Origin: JAFDVL01 sp043736395
Lineage (GTDB): Bacteria > Acidobacteriota > Blastocatellia > RBC074
NCBI GenBank assembly: GCA_043736395.1
Contig: JAYTCQ010000042.1
Span: forward strand, 1 to 29,018
Direction: 5' to 3'
Length of the DNA stretch: 29,018 nucleotides
The notes below the pieces were generated by a model. It worked only from the letters and a program-made list of their open reading frames with translations. It had not been told where the DNA came from and did not search any database. Made by a program: the position numbers and the translations under genes. Below, piece after piece: positions 1-7,456 of this stretch (within the stretch, counting starts at the first letter, position 1; every line of letters begins with the position of its first letter).

Positions 1-13
1 AACCCTTCCCCTA

Positions 14-736
14 ATGTCATCACCCGATCCAAAATTTAACGCTTCCGGTAAACATAAAGCCGTTCGCAAAATGTTTTCTGAAATTGCGCCGACGTATGAT
101 CGGCTGAACCATTTGCTGTCAGGAAATATAGATAAGCAATGGCGAAAATTCACAGTGAAGCAGGTGCGCGAAATTCTGGCGCGTCCTTCAGCAACGGTGC
201 TTGATTTATGTTGCGGCACGGGCGATCTGACAATTGAATTGGCCAAAGCTGCGCCTCATGCGCATATCATCGGCTGTGATTTCTGCTTTCCGATGCTGGC
301 GCTTGCTCCCGCTAAAACTGCCCCAGTCAAACCACTTTTTATTGAAGGTGATGCCTTGGATTTACCGTTTGCGGATCACAGTTTTGATCTGGTCACAAAT
401 GCTTTTGGATTGAGAAACCTGGAAAGTGTTGAGCGCGGTCTGAAAGAAATTTTCCGTGTTTTAAAGCCTGGCGGACAAGTCGCCATACTTGAATTTTCGC
501 ATCCGGTCGTTCCACTTCTGGATCACGTCTTCGGATATTATTTTTCAAAAATACTTCCTCGCATCGGAGCACTGGTGTCTGGTTCTAAACATGCGTATAC
601 TTATTTACCGAATTCGGTCAGCTATTTCCCTAACCAAAAACATCTAGCTGAAATTATGGAGAGTATCGGACTCCGCGAAGTGCGTTATCATAATCTTCTG
701 GCTGGAATCGCCGCTTTACATATCGGGACTCGGTAG
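14..736 (+). CDS. ubiE: Demethylmenaquinone/ubiquinone C-methyltransferase (UbiE/MenG)
   Basis: This is a class I SAM-dependent methyltransferase that adds the ring methyl group in the last step of menaquinone synthesis (and of ubiquinone synthesis where that exists). The UbiE signature around residues 26-43 (APTYDRLNHLLSGNIDKQWR) is followed by the SAM-binding motif I VLDLCCGTGDLTIEL at 62-76. The acidic end of motif II is near 88-90, and the family signature RVLKPGG...ILEFS lies at 148-162. The length of 240 residues is normal for the family. The ATG lies 13 bases from the window edge, so the upstream context and ribosome binding site cannot be judged. The product is cytosolic or membrane-peripheral. 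In an organism of this type menaquinone is the likelier product, which is inference. It is followed on the same strand by tldD after a 120-base gap. Confidence 0.95.
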   Translation: MSSPDPKFNASGKHKAVRKMFSEIAPTYDRLNHLLSGNIDKQWRKFTVKQVREILARPSATVLDLCCGTGDLTIELAKAAPHAHIIGCDFCFPMLALAPAKTAPVKPLFIEGDALDLPFADHSFDLVTNAFGLRNLESVERGLKEIFRVLKPGGQVAILEFSHPVVPLLDHVFGYYFSKILPRIGALVSGSKHAYTYLPNSVSYFPNQKHLAEIMESIGLREVRYHNLLAGIAALHIGTR

Positions 737-856
737 TAGCGACATTAGGATAAAAATATAATTACTTTGGTTCCGTCATGGACTACAATTTCAGCCCTGA
801 GTTCAGCTTCCCCTTGAGCTAACGCTGCAATTTTTGTCCCCCGATAAAATGTACGG

Positions 857-2302
857 ATGAGCACGACAATGATTTCACCTCTCAAATTTTTTACTGATAA
901 TTTTAATCTCACTCTTTCTGACATTGAGAATTTGCTTTCCGCAGCTCTGTCTCGCGGGGGCGATTATGCAGATTTGTATTTTGAGTATTCGGTCCTCAGC
1001 AATTTAAGCCTGGAAGAACAGCTTATTAAATCGGCGAACCGGGCTATCTCTCAGGGAGTTGGCGTTCGCGTTCTTTCAGGGGAAAGAACCGGCTATGCCT
1101 ACTGCGATGAAATTGATGTCAGCGCGATTCGAACGGCAGCTTCAACCGCCGCGCATATTGCGCAAAGCGCCGCTTATTCTGCGCCAATAAAAGTCACGAA
1201 TCGCCAACCATCACGCAATCTTTATGATGTAACCACGCCGCTCCGCGACGAGCCGCTGGAACGAAAAATTGCTTTATTAAATCGCGCCGACAGTGCTGCC
1301 CGATCTTTTGATAGGCGCATTCGTGAGGTTCAGGCTTCCATCGTTGATGAATATAAAATTATTCTCATCGCGACCTCGGATGGATTGCTCGTCGGAGACG
1401 TCCAGCCGCTGATGCGGATGAATATTAATTGTATTGCCGACGATGATGGAAATTTACAATCCGGTCGGATGGGCGGCGGTGGTCGCGATAGTCTGGAATT
1501 TTTTGATCAGAAATTTTCACCGGAATTTTTTGCGAATGAGGCTGCCAGGCAAGCCATCCTGCAACTCGAAGCGGTCGACGCTCCAGCCGGAACCAACGAA
1601 GTCGTTTTAGGCCCGGGCTGGCCTGGCATTCTTTTACACGAAGCCATCGGACACGGTCTGGAAGCTGATTTCAACCGCAAAGGGACTTCAGCATTTAGCG
1701 GGATGATCGGCCAAAAAGTTGCCAGTGAACTTTGCACAATTGTCGACGATGGAACAATTGACGCCCGACGGGGGTCTATTAATATTGACGATGAAGGAAA
1801 TCCTTCTTCGCGGACAGTCCTCATCGAAAATGGTATTTTGCGTGGTTATTTGCAGGATCATTTAAGTTCAAAATTAACGGGAGCCGCGCTGACGGGAAAT
1901 GGTCGCCGCGAAAGTTATCAATCGTTGCCGATGCCGCGCATGACAAATACCTTTATGCTGAGCGGACAGGATGATCCTGAAAGCATTATCAAATCAGTGA
2001 AGCGCGGGCTTTACGCCGTTAACTTCGGGGGCGGTCAGGTAGACATCACCAATGGCAAGTTTGTTTTTTCTACCAGCGAAGCTTATTTAATCGAAGACGG
2101 CAAAGTCACCGCTCCTGTGAAGGGCGCTACGCTCATCGGACACGGGCCCACAGCCTTGACCAAAGTCACTGCCGTTGGTCACGATCTGGGGTTGGATAAA
2201 GGAGTTGGATTATGCGGCAAAAATGGTCAATCGGTTCCGGTTGGAGTAGGTCTGCCAACGATTAAGATTTCCGAAATGACGGTTGGTGGAACAAAAGGAT
2301 AG
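857..2302 (+). CDS. tldD: TldD, metallopeptidase subunit of the TldD/TldE protease
   Basis: TldD is the catalytic half of the TldD/TldE heterodimer, a zinc-dependent peptidase known from microcin B17 maturation and CcdA degradation in E. coli. The HExxxH metal motif HEAIGH is at residues 261-266, almost exactly where E. coli TldD has it. The conserved downstream cysteine, third metal ligand in the family, is C453 in GLCGKNGQSVPVG. The length of 481 residues is usual. The gene stops 12 bases before tldE, so the two are surely cotranscribed, and both protein halves of the complex are made together. The ATG has no strong Shine-Dalgarno; an ATG four codons further in is an alternative. No microcin-like precursor is visible nearby, so the substrate here is unknown and housekeeping peptide turnover is the default guess. 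Confidence 0.95.
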   Translation: MSTTMISPLKFFTDNFNLTLSDIENLLSAALSRGGDYADLYFEYSVLSNLSLEEQLIKSANRAISQGVGVRVLSGERTGYAYCDEIDVSAIRTAASTAAHIAQSAAYSAPIKVTNRQPSRNLYDVTTPLRDEPLERKIALLNRADSAARSFDRRIREVQASIVDEYKIILIATSDGLLVGDVQPLMRMNINCIADDDGNLQSGRMGGGGRDSLEFFDQKFSPEFFANEAARQAILQLEAVDAPAGTNEVVLGPGWPGILLHEAIGHGLEADFNRKGTSAFSGMIGQKVASELCTIVDDGTIDARRGSINIDDEGNPSSRTVLIENGILRGYLQDHLSSKLTGAALTGNGRRESYQSLPMPRMTNTFMLSGQDDPESIIKSVKRGLYAVNFGGGQVDITNGKFVFSTSEAYLIEDGKVTAPVKGATLIGHGPTALTKVTAVGHDLGLDKGVGLCGKNGQSVPVGVGLPTIKISEMTVGGTKG

Positions 2303-2314
2303 GATTCGTTCACA

Positions 2315-3664
2315 ATGGAAATTACCACTGAATTGCTCTCGGAAATGGTTAGTTCGGCGTTGAAGCGTGGTGCGACTGAAGCCGAGGCTATTGCTCTTGA
2401 ATCAACAGAATTTTCAGTCGAAGTCAGATTAGGCGAAGTGGAAACGCTTCAGGAATCTGCTTCACGAGGGATTGGGTTACGCGTCATTTACGAAGGTCGT
2501 CAGGCGTCAGCTTCGACTTCTGATACCCACGCCGAATCAATTGAAAGGCTCGTGGCCGAAGCGGTCGAAATGGCGCGCCATACTTCCCCAGACGAAGCTT
2601 CTGTGTTGCCCTCACGGGTAGAATTTTCCAGCTCCTCAAATCCTGATTTGCAACTTTTCGACGAAGCCGTTGCCAGCTTGTCAACTGAGCAAAAAATCGA
2701 GATGGCAAGAATCTGTGAAAATGCCGCGTTAACCTTCGATCCACGAATGACGAATTCAGAGGGTGGCAGTTGCTCCACGACTTTAGGAAGAATGCTGCTG
2801 GTTACCAGTTCGGGATTTCAGGGTGAATATCATGGCAGTAATTGTGGACTATTAGCCGCCCCAATTGCGACCACCGAGAATCAAATGCAACAAGCATTCT
2901 GGGGCGAATCACAGCGCTGGCTGAATAAATTGACTTCGCCTGAAGCCATCGGGCGCGAAGCTGCTCATCGCGCACTACGCAAGCTCGGAGCACGCAAGGT
3001 TTCGACGCAGGAAGTGCCGATCGTCTTTGATGCGCCGATGGGAGGAGAATTACTTAGGAATTTCTTCGAAGCGGTTTCCGGTGAATCGGTGTTCCGCCGT
3101 TCTTCTTTTTTAGTCGGCAAATTAAACGAATCAATCGCAGCGTCTGCCTTAACAATTATTGATGACGGCACTTTACCGGGAGCAGTTGGATCACGTCCTT
3201 TTGACGGTGAAGGCTTACCGACGCGCCGTAACGTTGTCGTCGAAGATGGAGTGCTTCGCAGTTATTTGCTCAATTCCTATACAGCACGAAAGCTTGGTTT
3301 AAATTCGACCGCTAATGCGATGCGTGGACTGACCGGAGCGCCTGGAGTCGGCGTCAATAATTTTTATATCGAAGCCGGAAAAACTACACCTGAAGAAATG
3401 ATTGCTTCGGTGAAAAATGGATTTTTCGTGACTGAATTAATAGGGTTCGGCTTTAATCCCGTCACTGGAGATTATTCGCGCGGCGCATCAGGAATCTGGA
3501 TTGAAGACGGAAAACTCACACATCCCGTTGAAGAAATCACCATCGCAGGAAATTTTCGCGAGATGCTACAGGGCATTGAAATGATTGGCAATGATTTATA
3601 TTTTCGCAGTAATATTGCTGCACCGACTTTGAAGGTCAACAAAATGATGGTGAGCGGAAATTAA
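2315..3664 (+). CDS. pmbA: TldE/PmbA, non-catalytic partner of TldD
   Basis: This protein is homologous in layout to TldD along its whole length: an N-terminal domain with VRLGEVETLQESASRGIGLR at about 31-50, and a C-terminal beta-rich domain with FDGEGLPTRRNVVVEDGVLR near 295-314. It lacks the HExxxH motif, as expected for TldE/PmbA, which completes the active site architecture but does not bind zinc. The length of 449 residues is standard. It begins 12 bases after tldD, which supports an obligate heterodimer made from one transcript. The stop is followed by about 90 bases containing an imperfect inverted repeat (TTTAGGTCTTTGCC near 3690 against GCCTAAAGACTAAA near 3723) that might end the transcript, although there is no clear T-tract. 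Confidence 0.95.
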   Translation: MEITTELLSEMVSSALKRGATEAEAIALESTEFSVEVRLGEVETLQESASRGIGLRVIYEGRQASASTSDTHAESIERLVAEAVEMARHTSPDEASVLPSRVEFSSSSNPDLQLFDEAVASLSTEQKIEMARICENAALTFDPRMTNSEGGSCSTTLGRMLLVTSSGFQGEYHGSNCGLLAAPIATTENQMQQAFWGESQRWLNKLTSPEAIGREAAHRALRKLGARKVSTQEVPIVFDAPMGGELLRNFFEAVSGESVFRRSSFLVGKLNESIAASALTIIDDGTLPGAVGSRPFDGEGLPTRRNVVVEDGVLRSYLLNSYTARKLGLNSTANAMRGLTGAPGVGVNNFYIEAGKTTPEEMIASVKNGFFVTELIGFGFNPVTGDYSRGASGIWIEDGKLTHPVEEITIAGNFREMLQGIEMIGNDLYFRSNIAAPTLKVNKMMVSGN

Positions 3665-3756
3665 TCTGATAGGTCTTTGGATTTTGGTTTTAGGTCTTTG
3701 CCAGAGCTGAAGAAAGTAGCAAGCCTAAAGACTAAACCCTTGTCCGTTTTAAAATT

Positions 3757-4305
3757 ATGTTTGATGCTGAAACCCCACAAATGAAAGAAGACCGCCGCTC
3801 CAGAATATACTTAATTCTGGGAGGAATCGGCGCACTCGCATTAGCTGTTACGATTATCTTTTTAGCCTCTAAATTTCGCCAACCTGCCAGCCTCCCGTCG
3901 GCTACGGCGCTGCCTGGCGGACAACAATTACGCCTTTCTGACGCGCACCGCAAAGGTAATCCTGAGTTCGATACCTATCACGCGAAAGTCGTCATTGAAG
4001 ATGTTGAAAAACGAGCTTCCCAAAATGCGATGGGCATGACGCAGATGATTTTGTTAGGAAAATTAACGAATAAAGGTGACCGCACATTGTCAGCTCTTGA
4101 ACTTGAACTTAAAGCCACGAGCTATGCGGAACCAGGTAAAGTTTTAGCTATTAACACAAGTGCGCCAATTCCGCGCGTCAGAAAAGAACCACTCAAACCA
4201 GGTGAATCAATGCGCATCACCATGAAATTAGACCTGCCTTCGACGATCACCGAAGATGATGTTTCAGACATTGTGCCGGAAGTCAGCGCATTAATTTTTC
4301 AATAA
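3757..4305 (+). CDS. Membrane-anchored protein of unknown function
   Basis: This is a 182-residue protein with a charged N-terminus (EDRRSR), one hydrophobic segment at about 17-36 (IYLILGGIGALALAVTIIFL), and then a soluble domain of about 140 residues predicted to face the periplasm. The soluble part has alternating beta-type patterns (VVIEDVEKRASQ..., MILLGKLTNKGDRTLSALELELKA, MRITMKLDLPSTI). These resemble an Ig-like or FxLYD-type fold, in which a bulky interaction or carbohydrate domain follows a single anchor. That resemblance is by eye only. I do not recognise a named family. An in-frame ATG at 3781 is a possible alternative start and would give a shorter cytosolic tail. It may be transcribed with tldE or alone, and it converges with the next gene across a hairpin. 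Confidence 0.7.
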   Translation: MFDAETPQMKEDRRSRIYLILGGIGALALAVTIIFLASKFRQPASLPSATALPGGQQLRLSDAHRKGNPEFDTYHAKVVIEDVEKRASQNAMGMTQMILLGKLTNKGDRTLSALELELKATSYAEPGKVLAINTSAPIPRVRKEPLKPGESMRITMKLDLPSTITEDDVSDIVPEVSALIFQ

Positions 4306-4311
4306 AAAAAT

Positions 4312-4337
4312 GTCCAACAAACTGAAGTTTGTTTGAC
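4312..4337 (-). terminator. Rho-independent terminator for the etf operon
   Basis: An 8-bp perfect stem (AACAAACT / AGTTTGTT, 2-base loop) is extended by three more pairs beyond one mismatch (GTC / GAC). On the minus strand it is followed directly by a run of seven Ts (4304-4310 on +). It sits just after the stop of the last minus-strand gene. The plus strand has no T-tract after the hairpin, so it works mainly for the minus-strand operon. Confidence 0.8.
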
Positions 4338-4343
4338 AAATCA

Positions 4344-4796
4344 CTAAAATGGAATCTCCTCTGCCTTCTCTGCCTTTATCGCCGCCATTTTCTTAAATCT
4401 TTCTTTCAGCATTCCAATTCGCAATCCGCTATTCGGATGACCACCTACCAGTTTTTCAAGATTTTGCAAATACTGCGGCCCGAACATAGCGCGTAGCTCC
4501 GGGACAAAATCTCCAACTTTAGCCCAGATCGCGAAGAATTCTCCATTCGTATCGTAAAACAAGGAAGTGTCTATCGTCCCGTGATTCACCAGCGAAGCCG
4601 CCATATCCCAGTAACTGGTCGTCTGACGGTACCACGCGCTTTTCTGTGGGTCAGACATCACCATATCCATAATTTCCTGGGCGCTGGTCGGCATAAAATC
4701 CGGGCCTGTAAAAAAACTTCGCGCCTTGCGCATCACGTCTTCGCGGCGCATTTCATAAAGCTGTAAAATTAATTTCGCGTCTTCTGCTGTAGCCAT
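4344..4796 (-). CDS. Conserved-looking protein of unknown function, last gene of the etf cluster
   Basis: This is a 150-residue soluble protein starting MATAEDAKLILQLYEMRRED. I chose the ATG at 4796 over a longer frame to 4874 because the sequence AAAGGAG lies just before it and the extra 26 residues look like non-coding sequence. It is mostly helical, with no signal peptide or membrane segment. Distinctive stretches are SFFTGPDFMPTSAQEIMDMV near 22-41 and FGPQYLQNLEKLVGGHPN near 106-123. I do not recognise a family. It lies 163 bases after etfA, a gap that includes a short direct-repeat-like stretch of the CACGAAG type near 4825-4848, and it is followed at once by the terminator. It may therefore share the etf transcript or have its own promoter. 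Confidence 0.75.
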   Translation of the reverse strand: MATAEDAKLILQLYEMRREDVMRKARSFFTGPDFMPTSAQEIMDMVMSDPQKSAWYRQTTSYWDMAASLVNHGTIDTSLFYDTNGEFFAIWAKVGDFVPELRAMFGPQYLQNLEKLVGGHPNSGLRIGMLKERFKKMAAIKAEKAEEIPF

Positions 4797-4959
4797 TTTT
4801 TCTCCTTTGAATATTGATTTATTCACGAAGGACACCAAGACACACGAAGATGTATCGAAAGAAAAGTAATACAACAGAATCGAAAAAATAGCTTACTTAA
4901 GCTGTCATATCTTTTGCCTTCACTTCGGGTTCCTGACCTTCTTGGATAAATCTGAAAAT

Positions 4960-5940
4960 TTAACTTTTTAGTTTCTCAACTTCTGCCGTCAGTGCCGGGA
5001 CGATTTCAAATAAATCTCCCACAATTCCATAATCTGCAATTTCAAAAATTGGAGCATCCGGGTCTTTGTTAATTGCCACAATCGTACGCGAACCTTTCAT
5101 TCCAACCAGATGCTGGATCGCTCCTGAGATGCCAATTGCCAGATAAAGTTTCGGCGCGACCGTTTGCCCGGAAGAGCCAACCTGACGATCCATCGGCAGC
5201 CAATCGTTGTCGCAAATCGGACGCGAAGCGGCGAGTTCTCCGCCCATTGCCGTCGCCAGTTTTTGCACAATTTCAATATTCTTCTGCTCTTTGATACCAC
5301 GTCCGACCGAAACAATTATCGGAGCTTGTGACAAATCTACCGCCGCCTTCGCTTCTTGAAATCGTGCTTCAGGAACTTGCCGAATCTGATCGCTGTTCAA
5401 GTTAATCGCCAACGGAACGATTTCCGCATTTCCGGCTTCGCATTCATCGCCACGAAATGATCCCAACTGAAAGCTCACAAAATGTGGAGCGTCTCCCACG
5501 GGGACTACATCGGCAGCCAATTTGCCTTGAAAAATTTGACGCGTAAAAACAGGCGCATCATCCTCAATTTTGTAACCAATGCAATCACTGATTAAGGCAC
5601 GTCGCAAACTTGCCGCCAGCTTCGGCGCAAAATCTCTAACTTGATAAGTATGCGCCATTAATACAAGTGATGGTTGAAGTTGCTCCGTAACTTGCCGTAG
5701 TGTCAGCGCATAACCGTCCGCCGTATACGAAGCAATATTTTCAGCTTCGACAACATAGAGGCGATGAATATTTTTTGAAGCAATTTCCGCTGCCAGCGAA
5801 TTTATATTTTGCCCGATCACAACCGCAGAAATTTCCTGCTTCAGTTCAGTGCCAATTAATTGCGCGGCACGCAGGGCTTCCCACGAAGAGCGATTCATAA
5901 CGCCTTCAAAATGTTCAATGAGTACGAGAATATTTGACAT
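4960..5940 (-). CDS. etfA: Electron transfer flavoprotein, alpha subunit
   Basis: EtfA carries the FAD of the ETF heterodimer, which passes electrons from acyl-CoA and other flavin dehydrogenases to the quinone pool through ETF:quinone oxidoreductase. The C-terminal FAD-binding domain is unmistakable: VGSSGQTVAPKLYLAIGISG begins at residue 254, followed by AIQHLVGM and by AINKDPDAPIFEIADYGIVG at 289-308. The N-terminal domain begins MSNILVLIEH. The length of 326 residues is normal. The partner etfB lies upstream in the same direction, but two small genes separate them, which is unusual because etfB and etfA normally abut. The 54-base leader contains a short hairpin and three TTCGCAG copies. 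The protein is cytosolic, and it is likely used for fatty-acid or amino-acid oxidation. Confidence 0.97.
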   Translation of the reverse strand: MSNILVLIEHFEGVMNRSSWEALRAAQLIGTELKQEISAVVIGQNINSLAAEIASKNIHRLYVVEAENIASYTADGYALTLRQVTEQLQPSLVLMAHTYQVRDFAPKLAASLRRALISDCIGYKIEDDAPVFTRQIFQGKLAADVVPVGDAPHFVSFQLGSFRGDECEAGNAEIVPLAINLNSDQIRQVPEARFQEAKAAVDLSQAPIIVSVGRGIKEQKNIEIVQKLATAMGGELAASRPICDNDWLPMDRQVGSSGQTVAPKLYLAIGISGAIQHLVGMKGSRTIVAINKDPDAPIFEIADYGIVGDLFEIVPALTAEVEKLKS

Positions 5941-5947
5941 AAACAGG

Positions 5948-5992
5948 TTCGCAGTTCGCAGTGAAAAAAGTTCGCAGAAATATTGCGAACTT
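5948..5992 (-). repeat. TTCGCAG repeats and hairpin before etfA
   Basis: Three TTCGCAG copies occur in 30 bases. The last forms a perfect 9-bp stem (AAGTTCGCA at 5968-5976 with TGCGAACTT at 5984-5992) around a 7-base loop. It fills the gap between the small upstream gene and etfA. It could tune etfA translation or be a dispersed intergenic repeat; there is no T-tract to suggest termination. Confidence 0.5.
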
Positions 5993-5994
5993 CC

Positions 5995-6273
5995 CTACTG
6001 ATTTTCCTTCACTTCTTCCGCAATATTACTTAGCCGCTCAGAAGTCGTACGGACTTCCGCGGCGGCTTTGTTTAGCTCCGTACTGAGCGAGCGTAAAAAT
6101 AAACTTAGATGATCGCGCATTAACATTGTTTCATCATCATATGTTTGATGCTCCCGCGCTTTGCCATCAGAAATTTCGATGGCGCCAAACGTTCCATCGT
6201 ATTGCTTAAAGAACGCGCGTGCCTGTGTTCGCGCCCGTTTCAGCAATTCTTCTGGATGGAGTTGTTCGCTCAT
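5995..6273 (-). CDS. Small soluble protein of unknown function inside the etf cluster
   Basis: This is a 92-residue, acidic, largely helical protein. The C-terminal half (about 50-90) looks like amphipathic helix or coiled coil (LRSLSTELNKAAAEVRTTSE, then RLSNIAEEVKENQ). The central segment FKQYDGTFGAIEISDG could be a short beta hairpin. There is no signal peptide or membrane segment, and I recognise no family. Its position between etfB and etfA on one strand, with 32 bases to the gene before it and 54 to etfA after it, suggests cotranscription. A role connected to ETF is only a guess from position. The ATG at 6273 lacks a clear Shine-Dalgarno, which leaves some doubt about the exact start. 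Confidence 0.65.
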   Translation of the reverse strand: MSEQLHPEELLKRARTQARAFFKQYDGTFGAIEISDGKAREHQTYDDETMLMRDHLSLFLRSLSTELNKAAAEVRTTSERLSNIAEEVKENQ

Positions 6274-6305
6274 GATGTCGTTGTTATGCTACCGAATATA
6301 AAAAA

Positions 6306-6662
6306 CTAATTCTCCGCATTTAGAGATACTTTGTATAAACTGTTTTTTCTACGCCAGCGAGAAAACAAATATCCAAGCCAGGTAAATAGCGGGACATTAA
6401 AAGATAACCACCAAAGAGGAGATGTCCCAGTACCGCAGACGCTTATATCACCTTGAGGGCAGTAGAAATATTTCCAAAGGCTAAACGGCCATCTGCTGAG
6501 CTGCCCTAACCAAAATACAAACGTAGAAAGAAAGGGAATTTCTGCCAACAAAAAAAGTATTCCCAGATAGATGCAGAACAACAAAACGCCGCTGAAAATA
6601 GCCTCAAACAATAAGTATAAAAAGGTCAGGGATTTATTACGATGCCAATTTGCGATTCTCAT
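6306..6662 (-). CDS. Small integral membrane protein of unknown function
   Basis: This is a 118-residue protein that starts 8 bases after the etfB stop. A long hydrophobic region at about 13-55 (LTFLYLLFEAIFSGVLLFCI, then YLGILFLLAEIPFLSTFVFW) is enough for one or two membrane helices. Another hydrophobic stretch is at 83-102 (LWWLSFNVPLFTWLGYLFSR), followed by a basic tail RWRRKN that should stay in the cytoplasm. Two cysteines (YCPQGDISVCGTG, about 68-80) lie in the loop between them. I recognise no family. The tight spacing to etfB argues that it is a real gene of the operon, although its base composition is more AT-rich than its neighbours and it could be a later insertion between etfB and etfA. 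Confidence 0.6.
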   Translation of the reverse strand: MRIANWHRNKSLTFLYLLFEAIFSGVLLFCIYLGILFLLAEIPFLSTFVFWLGQLSRWPFSLWKYFYCPQGDISVCGTGTSPLWWLSFNVPLFTWLGYLFSRWRRKNSLYKVSLNAEN

Positions 6663-6670
6663 TTTTCAAA

Positions 6671-7450
6671 TTATAAGACCCTGACTTCGTTTCTAAGTTT
6701 ATCAACCAAAGTCGCCGCCGCCTCTGCTGCTGATCCTTCAATCATAACTGTTTGTTTGGCTTTCGCTGGAATATAAACACGCTTGATTTGCTGTTTCGGC
6801 GCAAGCGTTGCAGCGTCAATATTCAAGTCTTCTGCCTTCAACTTTTTCACTTCTTTTTTCTTCGCTCCCATGATGCCTTTCAGCGTCGCGTAGCGCAGCG
6901 TGTTAATACCCGATTGAATTGAAAGCACAGCAGGAATTGGCATCCTGACATATTGAAAATAGCCCGCTTCCAATTCGCGTTTGACCTTGATCGTTTCGCC
7001 TTCGCTCAGAATTTCCATGACAATCGTAGCGTGTGGTAAGCCCAATAATTCTGCGGCAATAACTCCGGTTTGTGCAAAGCCTTTGTCGTCCGATTGCAAT
7101 CCGGTCAGCAACAAATCAAAGCTTTCAACTTGCGCAGCAGCAGCAATCACTGAAGCAGTAGCAAAGGCATCCAGCCCTTCAAACACCACATCTTCAAGAT
7201 GCAAAGCACGGTCTGCACCACGTGCCAAAGCTTCCATAATGACGCTTTGAATCCGCGCCGGGCCAAGCGATAACGCAATGACTTCACCGCCATTTTTTTC
7301 TTTGAGTTGCAAAGCAGCTTCCAGCGCATACGCGTCGGATTCATTAATTTCGTACGTCAAATCTTTTTCCTGAATCCAGGTGGAGGATTCATTCAGACGC
7401 AAAATCGAATCGTTTTTTGGAACCTGTTTGAGACAAACAATAATTTTCAT
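6671..7450 (-). CDS. etfB: Electron transfer flavoprotein, beta subunit
   Basis: EtfB is the AMP-binding subunit that pairs with EtfA. The N-terminus MKIIVCLKQVPKND is the family's standard opening. The segment ALARGADRALHLED at about 94-107 and the EtfB signature region LLTGLQSDDKGFAQTGVIAA near 125-144 are both present. The length of 259 residues is usual. The charged C-terminal segment with AKKKEVKKLKAEDL is where canonical EtfB wraps onto EtfA. The gene begins 6 bases after the M1 peptidase stop and is followed after 8 bases by a small membrane-protein gene, so it lies within a tightly packed transcript. Finding etfB three genes before etfA rather than adjacent is the odd feature; both subunits look intact. 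Confidence 0.96.
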   Translation of the reverse strand: MKIIVCLKQVPKNDSILRLNESSTWIQEKDLTYEINESDAYALEAALQLKEKNGGEVIALSLGPARIQSVIMEALARGADRALHLEDVVFEGLDAFATASVIAAAAQVESFDLLLTGLQSDDKGFAQTGVIAAELLGLPHATIVMEILSEGETIKVKRELEAGYFQYVRMPIPAVLSIQSGINTLRYATLKGIMGAKKKEVKKLKAEDLNIDAATLAPKQQIKRVYIPAKAKQTVMIEGSAAEAAATLVDKLRNEVRVL

Positions 7451-7456
7451 AGGAAA

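Noticed and set aside
737..856. A small gene or RNA between the methyltransferase and tldD
   Set aside because: The 120 bases hold no frame with a ribosome binding site and no strong hairpin; they are probably only the tldD promoter region.
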